The notes beneath the pieces are model-generated. The model searched no databases. It saw nothing but the letters and a program-made list of their open reading frames with translations, and had not been told where the DNA came from. A program made the translations under genes and the position numbers. Positions 13,103 through 36,099 of a DNA stretch of 64,000 nucleotides are shown here, piece after piece (position 1 is the first letter of the stretch; the number at the start of each line of letters is the position of its first letter). Source of the stretch: Paragordius varius (lineage: Eukaryota > Nematomorpha); the NCBI GenBank assembly GCA_964247055.1, contig OZ176055.1:2604001-2668000 (forward strand). Reading direction: 5' to 3'.

Positions 13103-14159
13103 TGTAAAATTTAAATAAAAGCCAATTTTAATATTCTTTCGCATTCGTATATTTTCTAGTAATTTTGGAATTAAAGGGGTTATCATTCAAGAATTACTGA
13201 ATTTTAAAATATTTAAACTTTCTATCTTATATCTATAAAGGCGGAAAAATTAAATATGAAACCCTTTTCTGGACTCTGTAGCAAACTTTTTTAAAGTCAT
13301 AACTATAAATTTTTCTTGTTTTCAGTTCACTTTAATAGAGTAGTGATATAATATGGATTTAAATTTATTTTTGATTTACAAAAACTACTATATATGTTAG
13401 ATTCCAATATATTTGTTGTTCAATGATACCTCTGGTCTACGAATGCAAAATGACCAGATATATTCATAACTTACAGGCTTAAGTGTTCACTTTCAAAAAA
13501 TTAAGATATTAGATACGTATGGAATAATTAGCTAGACTCTTTAGTTCTATAATAATTGGAATATAAAAATTTATAGCTTAAAATAATTTCTAATTAGCAT
13601 AAATTTAAATACGATATCGATGAGATGGCTAATTAGGTAAATTGGTACATATACAGTCTCGTATGGTAAAAAACAACAAATTGTTAAAATTAAGCAATTT
13701 TTTCCTATGTTTTAATTTAATGATAGACAAACTTTATTTGATACCATACGCTACTATAAAAGCATTAATTTGGTCTTTATCTCTGAATGATAATTATATT
13801 CATCAATCATTTTTTGGCTTAAAATTTCGTCTCTCTAGAGTTATAATTTGCATAAAGTAACAAAAACAAATTTACAAAGTTCTTAAAAGGTTTTGGCACA
13901 AATTATGTAATTAGTGTTTGAAAATACGTATATTTAGACAGAAACGACACAAATAATTTTATTGAGAATAAGAAAAATGGAGGTTGTTTAATTGTAAGCT
14001 TTTTTGTTAATGTAATTTGCATACTCCACCTAAATCTTAACAAAAAACTTGAAAATAGCAAATTTATAATTGGAAATATAACGCATTAACACTCACTCTA
14101 TAAAAATTGAAAGTAAACTTGTTAATTTTATAGTGAAAATCAAAATAATTTAAAATATT

Positions 14160-14800
14160 TGTTAATTCATTAACACTTCATTATTTGGGATAGTTTGATA
14201 ATCCAGCAAAATTTAAGATATGCTATCTTTAGTCTTATAGCGCATGATAAAAATTTTTTTAAAAAAATGCAGAATTGCAAAAAAATCTCATCTCAAATTT
14301 TCGCCGCCATTTGGATTATTTAAATCGTAAAAATTTTTAACCTAATAACATTATCTCATTTTTTTATATTTTAGATAATAAAATCAGGTGTTTGCAAATC
14401 TTGTTCTGGAATCATCCGGATTCGGGGACTATAGAAGTTAAACTGTAAAAATTAGTTTTAAATCTAATACAGGAAATGAGGGTTGAATATTTGATTTTTA
14501 ATGAAAACAAATTTCCAAATAGGTTGTAACGACTTAAAGCTGGAATAATTCAAAACGTCATTGTTTATACAAAAATAAAATTTAATGAAGTGTTAAAAAC
14601 GGATAACTAACGTTAAACAGTTGATTTAAATAATTATTCCCAAAAATTATAAAGTAAAGGAGAACGAAGAAGTTAGAGGAATCTAACAAAAATTAATTAA
14701 TAATATTATTAATTTTGCTGATATTACATCATATTATTCTAAAACAGCCTAAGGCAATATTAATTAAGCTGTTTTAAATGGAAAATTAGACACTAATCGT
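14160..14800 (+). repeat. Interspersed repeat family R2, copy 1
   Basis: Begins with TTAACACTTCATTA and runs through TGCTATCTTTAGTCTTATAGCGCAT and CTCATCTCAAATTTTCGCCG. The reverse complement of the starting motif recurs at about 14583-14597, suggesting a short terminal inverted repeat. Related, diverged copies lie at 19.79-20.33, 53.40-53.96, 57.15-57.62 and 63.58-64.0 kb (inverted). No coding capacity was seen. The class is unknown. Confidence 0.5.
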
Positions 14801-16246
14801 CTTTAATCTGTGCCATGTTTGGACCTATTTAAGAGTAAAGGGAAATAACATTGGTTCTTATCAAAATAATATATGTTGTGAATATTCAAAAATTAAAATT
14901 ATTTATTAGTTATTGAGACCCTTTTTAGGTGCGAGGCTCAGAGGTAAAATAGTTCTTGAGTTGCAAAAATTATCTTCCCCAAAATGGATTATATGTGTAC
15001 AGAATCGCAAAAAAAGTCAATATAAACGGTATAAATATTTTCCCTTTTAAAGGGCTTGAGAGGAACCATAAAGTTTTTAAAACTAAAATCTCAGGATCGA
15101 CAATCGTGATGGAATGTGATATTGCCGTCATTATTTTCATATTTAACGGGTTCTATGCCTTAAATCCCGATTAATAAACCCTCAACTCGACAAAATACTG
15201 TTTATTTCATGATTTTAAAAATAATCATTGCAATTATACTTTTCTACCCGTTTTTATATGTAAATGGATATAATTAAAATTTGAATTGAATAAGATCAGT
15301 GTCCCGTAAAACTCCTGCTTAGGCGTACCGTCACTGATTTACTTATATTTTTGGTTTGTTAATTGAAAAAATTTGTAATGCTTTAAAAATACAATACTTT
15401 TTCAGCCAAGAGATTGCATATAGTTATACTTGAAAAATGTAAAATATCCGCATTTTTCATATTTATCGATGCTTAAAAATTGATCAATTTATATGTAATT
15501 TTTGATATTGTTTGAAAAAGATAGTGCTCCCTATATATTAATTCCATTTTTTTACAATGTTTTATATCGAAACATAAACGATTTTTAATCATTTAAACAT
15601 TATAGTTCCGATATGTCTCTCAAACTACATCATATTTATACCAATTTATGGTTGTATAAAATAAAATAAATTAAATTGTCAAAATTAGGCAATATCTATA
15701 CATATTTACACGCGAGCAGTACAATAGTATAATCAGCAGAAATATCTCAGGAATTTTCTTATTAATACCAACATAAAAAACCAATAGTAGGAATGCAACA
15801 TGTTGGAATGTATAAAACAAATTCTTTTTACCAAAAAAGCGGGAACGAGATTACCAAAATTAGGAATGTTGTCACCTTACAGTCTCATGCCTTTTAGATA
15901 TTTAAAAACTATGTATGTATATGTGTTTTATACAAATCTAAAAATCAATAATTTTTGGCCCCCTTAACATTTTACACATATGGTGTGTGTGTTGTTGTGT
16001 ACAATCCTATATATATCCATATTACAAATTATATAGAATATTTTTGATTACAGGAAAAACGATTAAAATGCCTTTAAAATAAAATATTTAGTGTGACAAT
16101 TACATAAAATAATAGAGATATCATAATAAGAATGAATAATTTAGGGTAAATATTTTTAATGGCAAATGTCAAAAAATTCTTAAATTCTAAGCCAGCAAGA
16201 AAGTATGTGAGGTATTTCAGGAAGAATAGACTTTTAGCAGCCCAAA

Positions 16247-16934
16247 TAGGGGGCTTCTTAAACTATGGGTCGCGAGCCCATTTGGAGTCGCGTAGAAAAA
16301 TTATGCGGTCGCGAGTGATAAAAATACAATTTAACAAAAAATGTTTTTTAAACTTGTAAAATTATTGTTATAAAGTACAATAACAATCAGCGTAGATAAA
16401 TATATCATAAAAACTTCTAGTTCGGAAAGGAGGTTTATACCAACATTTTTATTCCGATCATTATAATATCTTGCAGAAAATTAATATGAATCAGAAAATG
16501 TTATAGAAATTTTATATAAAATGTAGTTTATTTTTGTAAATCTCTTAAAACTGAAATAAGAGCCCTGCCCTTAACAGTCGCTTATTTTCAAAACTCTGTA
16601 AGGATACGGATTCCAACTATACAACTTTGTTATTACATGCAGAAGTAAGATAGTTGTGAAGAGGTCAAAGTTTTTAAAAATTATTGTTATTAAAAAACGA
16701 AATAGAATTTTTAACTGAACGAAAATGTGAATTTGCTGCTTTTTTTCAAAATGACTTGTGGCTATCCAAGCTGTGTTATTTGTGAAATATTTTTGCGATA
16801 AACGATCTTACTTATCTATTGTTACCTAATAAATATATCATAAAAAATTTATTTTTCATTTATATTTGTTGGGGTCGTTAAGAAACTCGCAATTATAAAT
16901 GGGATCGGGAATTATAAAAGTTTAAGAAGCCCTG
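16247..16934. mobile_element. hAT-family element, decayed non-autonomous copy
   Basis: The left end reads TAGGGGGCTTCTTAAACT then ATGGGTCGCG. The reversed right end reads CAGGGCTTCTTAAACT, a classic hAT terminus. No matching 8-bp flanks remain. The interior matches the hAT copy at 21449-22953 in inverse orientation. It lacks the Helitron found there, so it serves as an empty site (junction between 16466 and 16467). No transposase remains. Confidence 0.7.
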
Positions 16935-18708
16935 GATTAGACCTATAAGATTAACCAGTCATCAAAATTAATAAAAATATGATGTAAATTCAATTTTTTA
17001 TTTATTACTCATTTTCGTTTTTTATTTGGTTAAAACTCTTTAGTCATTTGTAGTTACTTTTTTTCTGTATTTGAATATTTACAATTTCGACTATAAACTT
17101 CACCTATACCTTGCTATGCTCCTTTTTTCTTTATACGATGTAATTTTTGTCTTTTGAATAAATTATAAAAAAATAAAATTTATATTTAATTTAGTTCGGT
17201 TTGCGAAAATATATTTATGATAAATTTGAAGTTAAGATATCATATTAATTATTCATTCACGCAAAGTTAAATAATATCCATATGTGAGTACATATATTAC
17301 CTAAAATTTTTTTTAGATAATGATGTCTTTCTATCCCTTATTTTTCCCTTAAAATGACACAATTTTTTAGAGTTAATTACACATAAATATTTATGCATTA
17401 CACTGCTCAACAAGGTTTTGCACCACCCCATTATTTTTGCATTTTCTAATACCTAATGGCATGGAAAGGCCAAAACAAAAAAGAAAATTGAGGCCACCAA
17501 TAGGATTTTTCCAAAATTTAATTTTTAAATTTGTATTTAATTCAAAAATAACAATCATTCTTCGTGCACATATGTTTAAATATTCAAACGAGCAAGTCGA
17601 TACAAGTAATATTCCATGCATGGATAACAAATTCTAGGCATTAAATAAGATACTAAACAAGAGCCAAAGTATTAAAAATCTAAAAGAGGCTTATGTATAG
17701 TGTGATAGATCCGGGCGGCTGTACAAGCTCTGCATATCCCCCAAGCCATCCTATAATTATGCCAAATGTGGCAAAGATAACAAGTAATCGTAAAGTCCGA
17801 TAAGAGAGACTTGCAAGCAAAATCCAGGCGAATTAACATGTCAAATTAACCAATTTACAGAATAAAGTTGGATAAATTCTACATTTAAATTGAATATAAA
17901 TTAGGTAAATACAAATGGTCCAATCCCATAACAGTAAATTCTACTAAAAGTGGCTACACAACATCCATCTGATATTCAAAACACAAAACAACCAATAAAT
18001 TTAAAAAAAATAAGGTATATCCACTAGGTATAAATAAAGGATTTTTTATAAGAACCAACTCAAGAGAAAAAGTCTAATAAGTACTCAAAAGAACGAAAAC
18101 TAACAAAAAAAATATAGTCTATCTGAAAGCCGAAGGTTTAAACCATAGAATGCCTTTTTTAGTATTTTTTTAAAAAATTTTTATATGTGTTAAAAATTCA
18201 CTTGAAAAAAAAGACTAAATTTTGACGTTTAAGTCCGTACTATTTTTTTCTCTCTGATATTTAAATGACATATTTATATTCAAAAGATAGAGTTTAAAAC
18301 GCTTTATTATATGATATTAAGTTTATAATATAATAACATTTTATTATAAAGTTATATTTAATTTTCTTTCGATTTTCTCTTGTTTTTGAAAAATTGAAAA
18401 ACCTATAATATTTCAAAATTCCGATTGGCGGGATTAAAATTTTTTTTAAATTCGGTTTTAAAACACTGAAATTAGTCATAATTTAAAAAGTTTGAGTGGT
18501 GGTGCCTAAAAATGTTCAAATTTGTTGACTAGTGTTATTAAAAACACCCTAAAATAATCCGAATATGTTAATTGGTATATAGAAGTTATTTTATACCATG
18601 AAACTTTTTAAGCCAAAAAATAGTAATGAAACACTATTTTATTGTATACCTACCTACCTGCTACCTGCCCTTTCATAAATCATTTTTAAATTTTATCAGA
18701 GTTTACAA

Positions 18709-18739
<31 letters not shown>

Positions 18740-21448
18740 AACATAATTTTTTTGACAGTATTTATATTATTTGATAATATTTTGAATGTACATTGCTAAC
18801 ATAATAATATTTATAAATAATTTTGAAATATAATATAGATATCTATATTAATTACCTTTAAAACATACACCCCTTATTAACTTTGGTAGAATGATCGCAA
18901 TCAAAAAAATTTGCCACATTCCATATTTTTATATAACAGTTTATGAAATCAAATAGAATTTACCTTTTAACAAATAATAATTTTTAATAGCCACTAATCC
19001 AAGCAATGACCCTTTAAGAAGAAAGAGATGTTATTAAATGGTTAAATATTTTTAAATGCATTTTTGTAACATTTCAATTGTGCCATATAAGTGTGTAAAA
19101 AAAGATTTCACCTATAATTAAAATAAGTATATTTAATTGCAATTATATTTTAGCATAATCCTTCATCACCTGAAGTGTGCCAATTAAGATATATCAAATT
19201 TATTAGCACTAAAGAATTTTTGATATCAAATTATTTGTATAAGGATTTTAAATTTCAATTGAAAAATGCATTAATCATTTTATATACTATTTACCAGCAT
19301 ATCCTTTCGAGTGTATTTTAGAAAGATAATATAATAATAGTAAAAATATTTTACAGAAATATCATACTACCTGCAGTATATTTTACTAATATGTATATAT
19401 CCTATAGGTAGATTAACATTTTTCATTACTCAAAACTCATGTCGCATTTTTTTGATAAAATTTTTGTTCTTAAACCCATTTCTAATCGCATTATTTTCTA
19501 GATGACAATTTTTGGTTAAAATGTCAAATTCATCAACAGAAAACTGGTTATTGCAGAATAGACCCAACAAAACTTATCGAATTAAACAATTGTATTTGCA
19601 GAGTTTTTGTATAATTTTTATTATAAGTTTAAATAGATAAAATTTGGTTCGATAATAAAAAAAATATGCTTGTGTTGATAATATTAGAAAAGCGATGGAT
19701 TGAAAACAGAGGACGATACGCCCCTTCTGAGTCAAATGCATGACCTGCATCATGACCCTTTTTATGTATTAAAACCGGGGGTATACTCAATAGTTTTCGC
19801 ATATATAATAATTTAAGAAATCTAATTTATAACTCCATTACCTTATGGCGTAGATACCAAAGAGATAAAAATTTTAAACATTATAAAAAGTATTAAAGGT
19901 TTCAAACCAAATAAATATGCATTCTTTACTTTGGCGCATGTTTCAACTAGAGTTGCAAAAAAATCCTCATCTCAAACTTTTCACCGCCATTTCGTTTTCT
20001 TTGGATTTTTTTGAATCAATACATGAGGCAATCTAATAATTATATAATTATTACTTTAGAAAGCTTTGTAAATTGTATTTACCAGCAAATTTATTCATTT
20101 TATATGCTGTTTGTTTCAATCATGTTTTGCTATTTCAAGTTAAAGCTCCTAAATGAAATAGTAAAAAATATAAGTTTTTTATCTAATACAAAAGAACACT
20201 GTTTAATAACAGCAGACAACAAATTTTGACTTTTTTAAGCGTTATTCTTGTAAATTTAAAATTTATTTCATTAAAGGACATAAATAGTATATCTGAAAAA
20301 AAAATTTTCCATCACCTAAGAATTTTTTTTAAATAGGGTTTATCGATAATTTTTAGCCCTTATTTAATATTAAAATCAAAATTTTCAAAATTTAAAGTTT
20401 TAGATATATAAGCATATATTATATATCATTTGAAAGAGCGAAAAAAACTTAATTTTTCGAATGGTAGTAAGTCACTTAAATCATTCTGATGTAAAAATTA
20501 TTTGGCTTTATATGGTCAAATTCAATCATAAGTCAAAATTTTCACAAACATATTAATATAAAAATAATATAAATTATTTTAATATTGGTACTAGGGTCAC
20601 ATTATAAAATTTGAAAAAAAATCCTTGAAAAAGATTTTGGTTAATGATTATTTTGAAAATCATTTTACCTAGTGGATACTAAAAGGTATAGCTATAACTG
20701 TAAATTTTTTACATAATGGTAATAAAAGATCAAGAATACATTAAACTATTTTAAGTCTATTATGAAATTATAAGCCTACTAAAAAAATAAATATTGATAT
20801 GATGGTAATTTTTAAAAACAAAAAATTAAAAATTGCTGTTTTGAAGGATATAAAAGCAATAAATAAGTGTTTTAATTAAAAATATTTTCTTGTATTATCC
20901 ATTTTAGACATTGAGTGGCATATACACAAATTTTGAGCTATTTCATCCATTAGTTTTGAAAATATATTAATTAAGAAAAACAATCTCGCTTTGCAGGTTT
21001 TTCGCTTAGTGTGTTCAAAATTAACTATTGATGTAAAACATATTAATATGATTATTGCTATTAAAATTCATCTAAAATTATATGAATTTATTGTGAATTT
21101 TGGATTACTACTAGTAATCTTTGTCAAACGTAAAATAAATTAAAATATAAATTAAAATATAAACTAAAATTTAAGCATAAAGTAAAAATATTTAATGAGA
21201 TATGAAACTAAATTTTATAGTTCTATTACTCTTTCGAATAATGTTTACACATGGGTATTTGCTGTATATTTTAAAAGGAAACATTTTTTAGTAAATTTTG
21301 ATAAAGAGGGCGCATAATCATAAAAAAATATTTCCAAAATTCTTAGGTGGAATTATTATTATTATTTCAGTCTGTTATATAATAATATCAGAAAATGCAA
21401 ATAACACGAGTTACAGAAAAATTTGTTGTCTAGTCTATTAGTTTAGAC
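16935..21448. other. Non-coding, repeat-bearing region
   Basis: No gene recognised. It contains a (TA)n microsatellite at about 18714-18740, a run of TACCT repeats with two TACCTG boxes at 18647-18668, and an R2 repeat copy at about 19790-20330. Confidence 0.5.
19790..20330 (+). repeat. Interspersed repeat family R2, copy 2
   Basis: Shares CTCATCTCAAACTTTTC, CCGCCATTT and the downstream block ending near AACAGCAGACAACAAATTTTG with the other R2 copies. Diverged; no open reading frame of interest. Confidence 0.45.
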
Positions 21449-22953
21449 CAGGGTAAATTTTTTATAAATTTCTATAACATTTTTTGATTCATTGTAAATT
21501 TCTATAAGATACTAGTTGACCCTGTCACGCTTCGGTGTGGCGTAGTCTCACCGATAATTATTCTTAATAATTTGCACTAAATAGAGTTAATAGAGATAAA
21601 AAAATACTAATAATCATATTTAATAAAAAGACTTTAATTATTCTTTTACGGGTTTTTGTTTTTGCATAGGCTCAAATATTGTGAAATTAACCATAATTAA
21701 TCTATCCTTTATTAAAAAAATTTTTAACTATCATTGGATTTATTTTAGAATTTTCGTTTTACAAAATCATGATTAAAAGTTCTAATTATAAATTGTGTTC
21801 ATACAGAAATCAAGGGATATATTTCTTTTTAAAGGAAAGAATGATATTATACAAATTCCTCAGAAATGTGTGTAATTGAACTCGTATGGCTTCTTAATTT
21901 TATTCAAAATTAGCTCCAAAACTACGCTATTTTGTATGGCGTCTCAGTTTTAAACCGTGGACCCCTACACATAGACCTATATGGAAAAAGCGCTGAGTAT
22001 TTTTTGCCTTTATAGGGCAATATTTGGAATCATCTTTAATACGATCGTCTCATGGGTTATTCGAAAAAATTCAACACTAAATAATCGCCATATGATGGCG
22101 TCTTAGGGCATAAATGCTTCAAATTAACGGCTAATAAAAAAACCCGACCTTAATTTTATACCTAGATACGGATTATATTTCGAGTTTTTAATGACCTCAT
22201 ATGGCTTCATAAATTTTCGGTAAATTAGCTCCAAAACAACGCAATTATATAGTGGCGCAGTTTTAGCGGCTATCTGTTTACCCAGCAGCCAATATTAAAA
22301 AACGCAAGACTAAATTTTTTTGCCTTTTAATGGAGAATAACTCGAATCCTCAGTGAATTTTTACGGTCTCATACCCTGGGCAAAAAATTTAGTTTTTTAA
22401 AAAAAATGGCATTTTACGGGGGGAACGGGTAAAAAGAGAGCCTAAATTAAAAAAGTAAGCCGACTAGGTTCGGCGCAATAGAAAAAAAGTAAAAATAATC
22501 ATATTTGAAATCGAATGGTACAACGGGTTTTCCAGAAAATTGACTCAAATACAAGATTTTTCTGGACTTTTGTTTTCAATAAAACCCGTTTTTTACACGG
22601 GGTGGGCCGAACTGGGAGCCTAATTCAAAAAAGGGCGAAGCTATTGTCGGGACATTCATCATTGATTATATTTTTTTACATTTGGATTCGGAATGGGTCT
22701 ACCGGTTTTCCGGAAACAGATCACAAAGCCAGCATTTTACATTTTTATAAATATATAGATTATAATGATCGGAATAGAAATGGTGGTATAAACAGTCTTT
22801 CCGAACCAGAAGATTTTATATATTTATCTACAATGATTGTTCTTTTTCTTATAACAATAATTTTACAAGTTATAAACATTTTTTGTTAAATTGTATTTTT
22901 ATAACTCGCGTGCCCATAATTTTGCTACGTGACCCATAGTTTAAGAAGCCCTA
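21449..22953. mobile_element. hAT non-autonomous element split by a Helitron
   Basis: It starts CAGGGTAAATT and ends TTTAAGAAGCCCTA (reversed: TAGGGCTTCTTAAA). It is bounded by the perfect 8-bp duplication GTTTAGAC at 21441-21448 and 22954-22961, which fits the hAT target pattern nTnnnnAn. The interior matches 16247-16934 reversed, but is interrupted at 21512-22759 by a Helitron. No transposase. Confidence 0.8.
21512..22759 (-). mobile_element. Non-autonomous Helitron, copy 1
   Basis: Read on the minus strand it begins TCTATATATTTATAAA and ends GGGTCAACTAG, that is 5'-TC and 3'-CTRR, and lies between host A and T with no target duplication. These are the defining features of Helitrons. The uninterrupted hAT copy at 16247-16934 shows the exact empty site. 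No Rep/helicase gene. Reading frames inside (for example 22515-22889) look like chance. Confidence 0.8.
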
Positions 22954-23559
22954 GTTTAGACAAAACCACTCTCAAAAGAGGAGTTTATTTACAAAATTAA
23001 GCTCTTGGGCAGTGGCACTCACCAAAAAAATTAAACGGCCCCAAAAAATATTTATTTTGTTTCAAGAGCTATGCGCCCTATAATATCAATAAAAAAATAT
23101 AGTTATTTGTCACATTTTCATATATTTATATTCAAAAATATTAATTTTTTTTTAAAAAAATCAGACCATGAAATAAGGCTTGAGCGGCGGTCAGAGTATC
23201 ACTGCTTTAGCGTATAGATCTGTCTCGAAATAAAATCGTCTACAAAAAAATGAAAAGTCAAGGAACCGTTAAGGGTAATATGTGACGTATATAATTTTTA
23301 ACGGTCTTAAAACAACCCTTTACCGAACAATTAATGGTGTTAATTAGACAAAATGGATATAATTTAGAAAAAATTATTAAAAATTTATATTTTAAAGTGA
23401 ACGATATAAATTTAAAAAATTTAAGGTAAAATGTATTTTTATTAACCTTTTTCCAAATTTTACGTGATATTTTATAGTGGAAAACACTCATACCTTTTTG
23501 GGAGTTTCCTGCCCAAGAGCGATTTCACGTATAATTAACTCTAAAATGTATTATAATAT

Positions 23560-24767
23560 TTTGCCTTTTACAATATGCATTCTATGGTTCAGGCGATTTA
23601 TATAAATCGAAAAATTTAAAATAAAAAATCCTCATCTCAAACTTTATTTTTTTATCTTTCATTAAATAATATAAAGGCAATACAAATCATGGTTAAAAAT
23701 AATATAATTAAAATGTTTCTGTTAGATGATTAACGAACTGTTTTGTTTTTATAGGTGGATATTGCCTTGAACTAGGTATATTAAAAGATTGAATCCATAT
23801 GATCTCATAGTTGAAAAATGGTTGCCAGGCAATTCATAGATGGTGGTGTATTTAACATAAGGTCAGGCCAGATAAAAGGGTTATTACAAAGTGATATACT
23901 ATATTTTTGCAAATTTCTATCACAACCTTAATTTAACTTGACAGTTTCAGTCTGCACAAGACAAATCATTATGTAATCCATATGGTCACATAAGTTTTAT
24001 GAAAATTAGTTTTAAAGCCATGATATTTTTTATGGCGCTAACATAGGATGGAGATTTACCAAGCTCATTTTGTAAAAGCACTTACCAAACCTTTCTATTG
24101 GAAATGGCAAAACCTCATTGAATCCATAGATATTTTTCCGAAAACCACGATCGGTATCACTATTTTTACGTGGTTGCCGGTCGATCTCTAACCAAACCTT
24201 AATTTTAATTTTATATTAATACACAAAATCAGTATTGGTTTGTTATAGTCTCATAACTTTGGCGTAAGATTCCTTCTAACATTTATTTTAATGTCATTTT
24301 ATGGCGGAGGCGGATAAAATTTGAAAAAGGGGCCGATTGTGATCGGCGCATGATAATTATGTTACAGATTTGAGTCCACAAGTTTTTCGGGTAATTGTCT
24401 CAAAGAAAAAATTTCTGTTCTGCATTTTTTCAAACCCCTATTTTTACATTGGATGTCACTTAATTAAAGAGTTGTTGGAAAAAGCTGCTCAACTATATTT
24501 GGTCTTAAGAAACTAAAAATTTTCCCATTTTTAATTTGATTGGGTATACCGTTTTTCAGAAAATTGTTTCAAACTCACTACATCTTTATAATTATAAAAA
24601 CACTCATATTACGCACCGGTGTAAGGTAATCTATATAAAATATTTTCTAAACAATTTCATGGACCAGGTGCATTTATAATAATATATCCTTTATTTTATC
24701 AGAATGGCCTCTATATTTTTCATAATAGCAAAATCTAGCATTCTACATTTTTATAAATGTATATAGA
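23560..24767 (-). mobile_element. Decayed Helitron-like copy plus other repeats
   Basis: The right end at 24767 (TCTATATACATTTATAAA on the minus strand, preceded by A) matches the Helitron 5' terminus. The interior contains diverged blocks of the same family (GGGTATACCGTTTTTCAG, CACAAGTTTTTCGGG). The other end is not clear. A short R2 fragment lies near 23.62-23.70 kb. Confidence 0.55.
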
Positions 24768-25750
24768 TGACTGCAGGTACGAAATAGGGCAATTTTGTGT
24801 TCGAAGGATCATCTTTTAAATATTAAAACGTAGTGACAAAATAGGGCATTTTTGTGTTTTATACAGGACCATATTTTAAAATATCTAACATCATTACGCT
24901 TTCTCGACTAGCATGTGGAAGAATATATTGTGTGATTGATGACCTTGGATTAAGGTTTTTCTAAATGCGATGGCGCATAGAATCAAATTTAAAACAGCTA
25001 GTTATAAAAATGTATGGGTCAATAATTGAGTTTGAATGGGGTTGGACTGTCCCAGGAAATTTTTCAAGATACACGAATTTTCGCTTCGAAGTGGATATTA
25101 CATTGTGCCGTGCAATGGAACACCATTAGAAAATTCATATTCTTCCATATAAAAATGGTTAAATTTTTTGATAGTTAACTGGTAAAAACTTATAGGCGGA
25201 AGGGGGAGGCTACACTCCAGTGCTTATTGATCTTGAATTGATTCGGCGCCGAAAAGTGGTTTAGCCAATATATGGGAAATTCCAAAATCCATTTCCCATA
25301 TATTTTTTAAAAATTGCTTCAAAGCTGTTATTTTTATATGGCGGTGTATTCAACATAGGGCGTACGAAACAAAAGACTAAAATTTTTGCTTATATACGGC
25401 AAATAGCTAAAACATTATTAATTTTATATGGCCTCATGAAATTTTTTCAATTATTTTCAAAGCCACATTCGTTTTGCATAGTGGCGCATTATGTAGGGTA
25501 CCCTTCAAAGAGGCTAATTCAAAAGAGAGATAAACTAAACTCCTGTACTCATATTGGAAATACTCATTAATTTAAAGTCCCATTAATTGGGCGATAAATA
25601 TCACATCAAAAATTTATTGTTGGGGACATATTTTTAAAACCTTTATTATAACATGAAAAAGCTTAGAGGATTATATATTAAAACAGGCTCAACTAAGCGC
25701 ATTTTATAAATAAACATTGGAATGGGTGTGAACATTTTCCAAAATATTAC
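24768..25750. repeat. Further Helitron-related decayed sequence
   Basis: Diverged copies of the same blocks (ATGGCGGTGTATTCAAC, GGAATGGGTGTGAACATTTTCC) without clear ends. It contains a perfect 14-bp inverted repeat at 25267-25304. No gene. Confidence 0.4.
25267..25304. repeat. Perfect 14-bp inverted repeat
   Basis: AATATATGGGAAAT (25267-25280), a 10-base loop, then its exact reverse complement (25291-25304). It lies in decayed repeat DNA; role unknown. Confidence 0.7.
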
Positions 25751-25905
25751 ATATGTTTACATTTTTAATTAAATTTTGAAAGATATAAGTTACTGCTTTA
25801 AAGTTTTAAATTAAGCAAATAATACCACTCATGTTAGATTTTGAATTTCGCGCGGATCTCAAATACTGGTTTTAGTTAACATTAATTTATTTATAAATAA
25901 TTAAT

Positions 25906-26324
25906 TTATACATTTTGTGTAGATATTTTATGTAATTTATGAGATAAATTAGCAGCAAATTTGCTTCTATACTTTGGACTTAATGCATTTAAAAGGGATT
26001 GAAAGCTCTCATAAAATTGAGAGTTGTCATCACAATATTCATGATCAATTTGGTTCATTTTACTGGAAACAACATGCCATCCTTTGGTAGTTAATTGTAT
26101 GCAATATGTTTTATCCTCCAGCGTCCGTAAATTGAGATAAATTCGTGTTTGCGAGTCCTTGCTCAAAGGTTCTGATATATCAAGTTGATGAACATATTCT
26201 TTAAATTCGACACAAGCTCCTTTAGCTTCATAATGTAAAGATTTCAAGTTGCCATCCACGGAATCCTAAAAATAAAATATATTTTTACATCATCCAGAGT
26301 GTGGTTTTTGCTGTTATCACTCAT
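25906..26324 (-). CDS. Gskip: GSKIP-like protein (GSK3-interacting, DUF727 domain)
   Basis: The main exon, 26265-25906, encodes 119 residues matching the GSKIP family along its length: YCIQLTTKGWHVV, then a D-rich turn, FYESFQSLLNALSPKYRSKF and a C-terminal amphipathic helix. GSKIP binds GSK3-beta in the cytoplasm, and the same fold occurs at the N-terminus of CLU proteins. This exon has no ATG near its start and an in-frame stop just upstream, so a splice is needed. The simplest joining exon is 26324-26289 (ATG, 12 codons, MSDNSKNHTLDD), giving 131 residues against 139 in human. That requires a 23-base intron (26288-26266, GTAAAA...TTTTTAG), which is unusually short. The 5' exon may therefore really lie elsewhere. 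AATAAA follows the stop at 25891-25886. Confidence 0.8.
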
Positions 26325-26369
26325 TCACAAGCGCATATTTTTTTGGATTGATAACATCCCTAGCTAAGT
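26325..26369. promoter_or_regulatory. Putative bidirectional promoter / 5' UTR gap of CBS and GSKIP
   Basis: Only 45 bp separate the divergent ATGs of the GSKIP-like gene and CBS, so promoters and 5' UTRs must overlap one another or the coding sequence. A CCCTAG at 26358-26363 could be a splice acceptor for a 5' UTR intron of CBS. No TATA box or CpG-rich stretch is evident. Confidence 0.4.

Positions 26370-36099
<9,730 letters not shown>

Larger units (their letters stand above)
10498..16246. other. Non-coding region upstream of zfh1
   Basis: AT-rich DNA with no gene recognised. It holds the E2-box cluster at 13029-13102 and an interspersed repeat copy at 14160-14800. The rest is unassigned. 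Confidence 0.5.

Noticed and set aside
17391-17637. Overlapping frames on both strands
   Set aside because: Mirror-image frames of similar length with no family resemblance; most likely chance.
22515-22889. 124-codon frame as a gene
   Set aside because: It crosses the Helitron/hAT junction and has no known domain.
25906-26259. GSKIP-like gene starting at the GTG at 26259
   Set aside because: GTG starts are not expected in an animal nuclear gene; a splice acceptor at 26266-26267 explains the exon start better.
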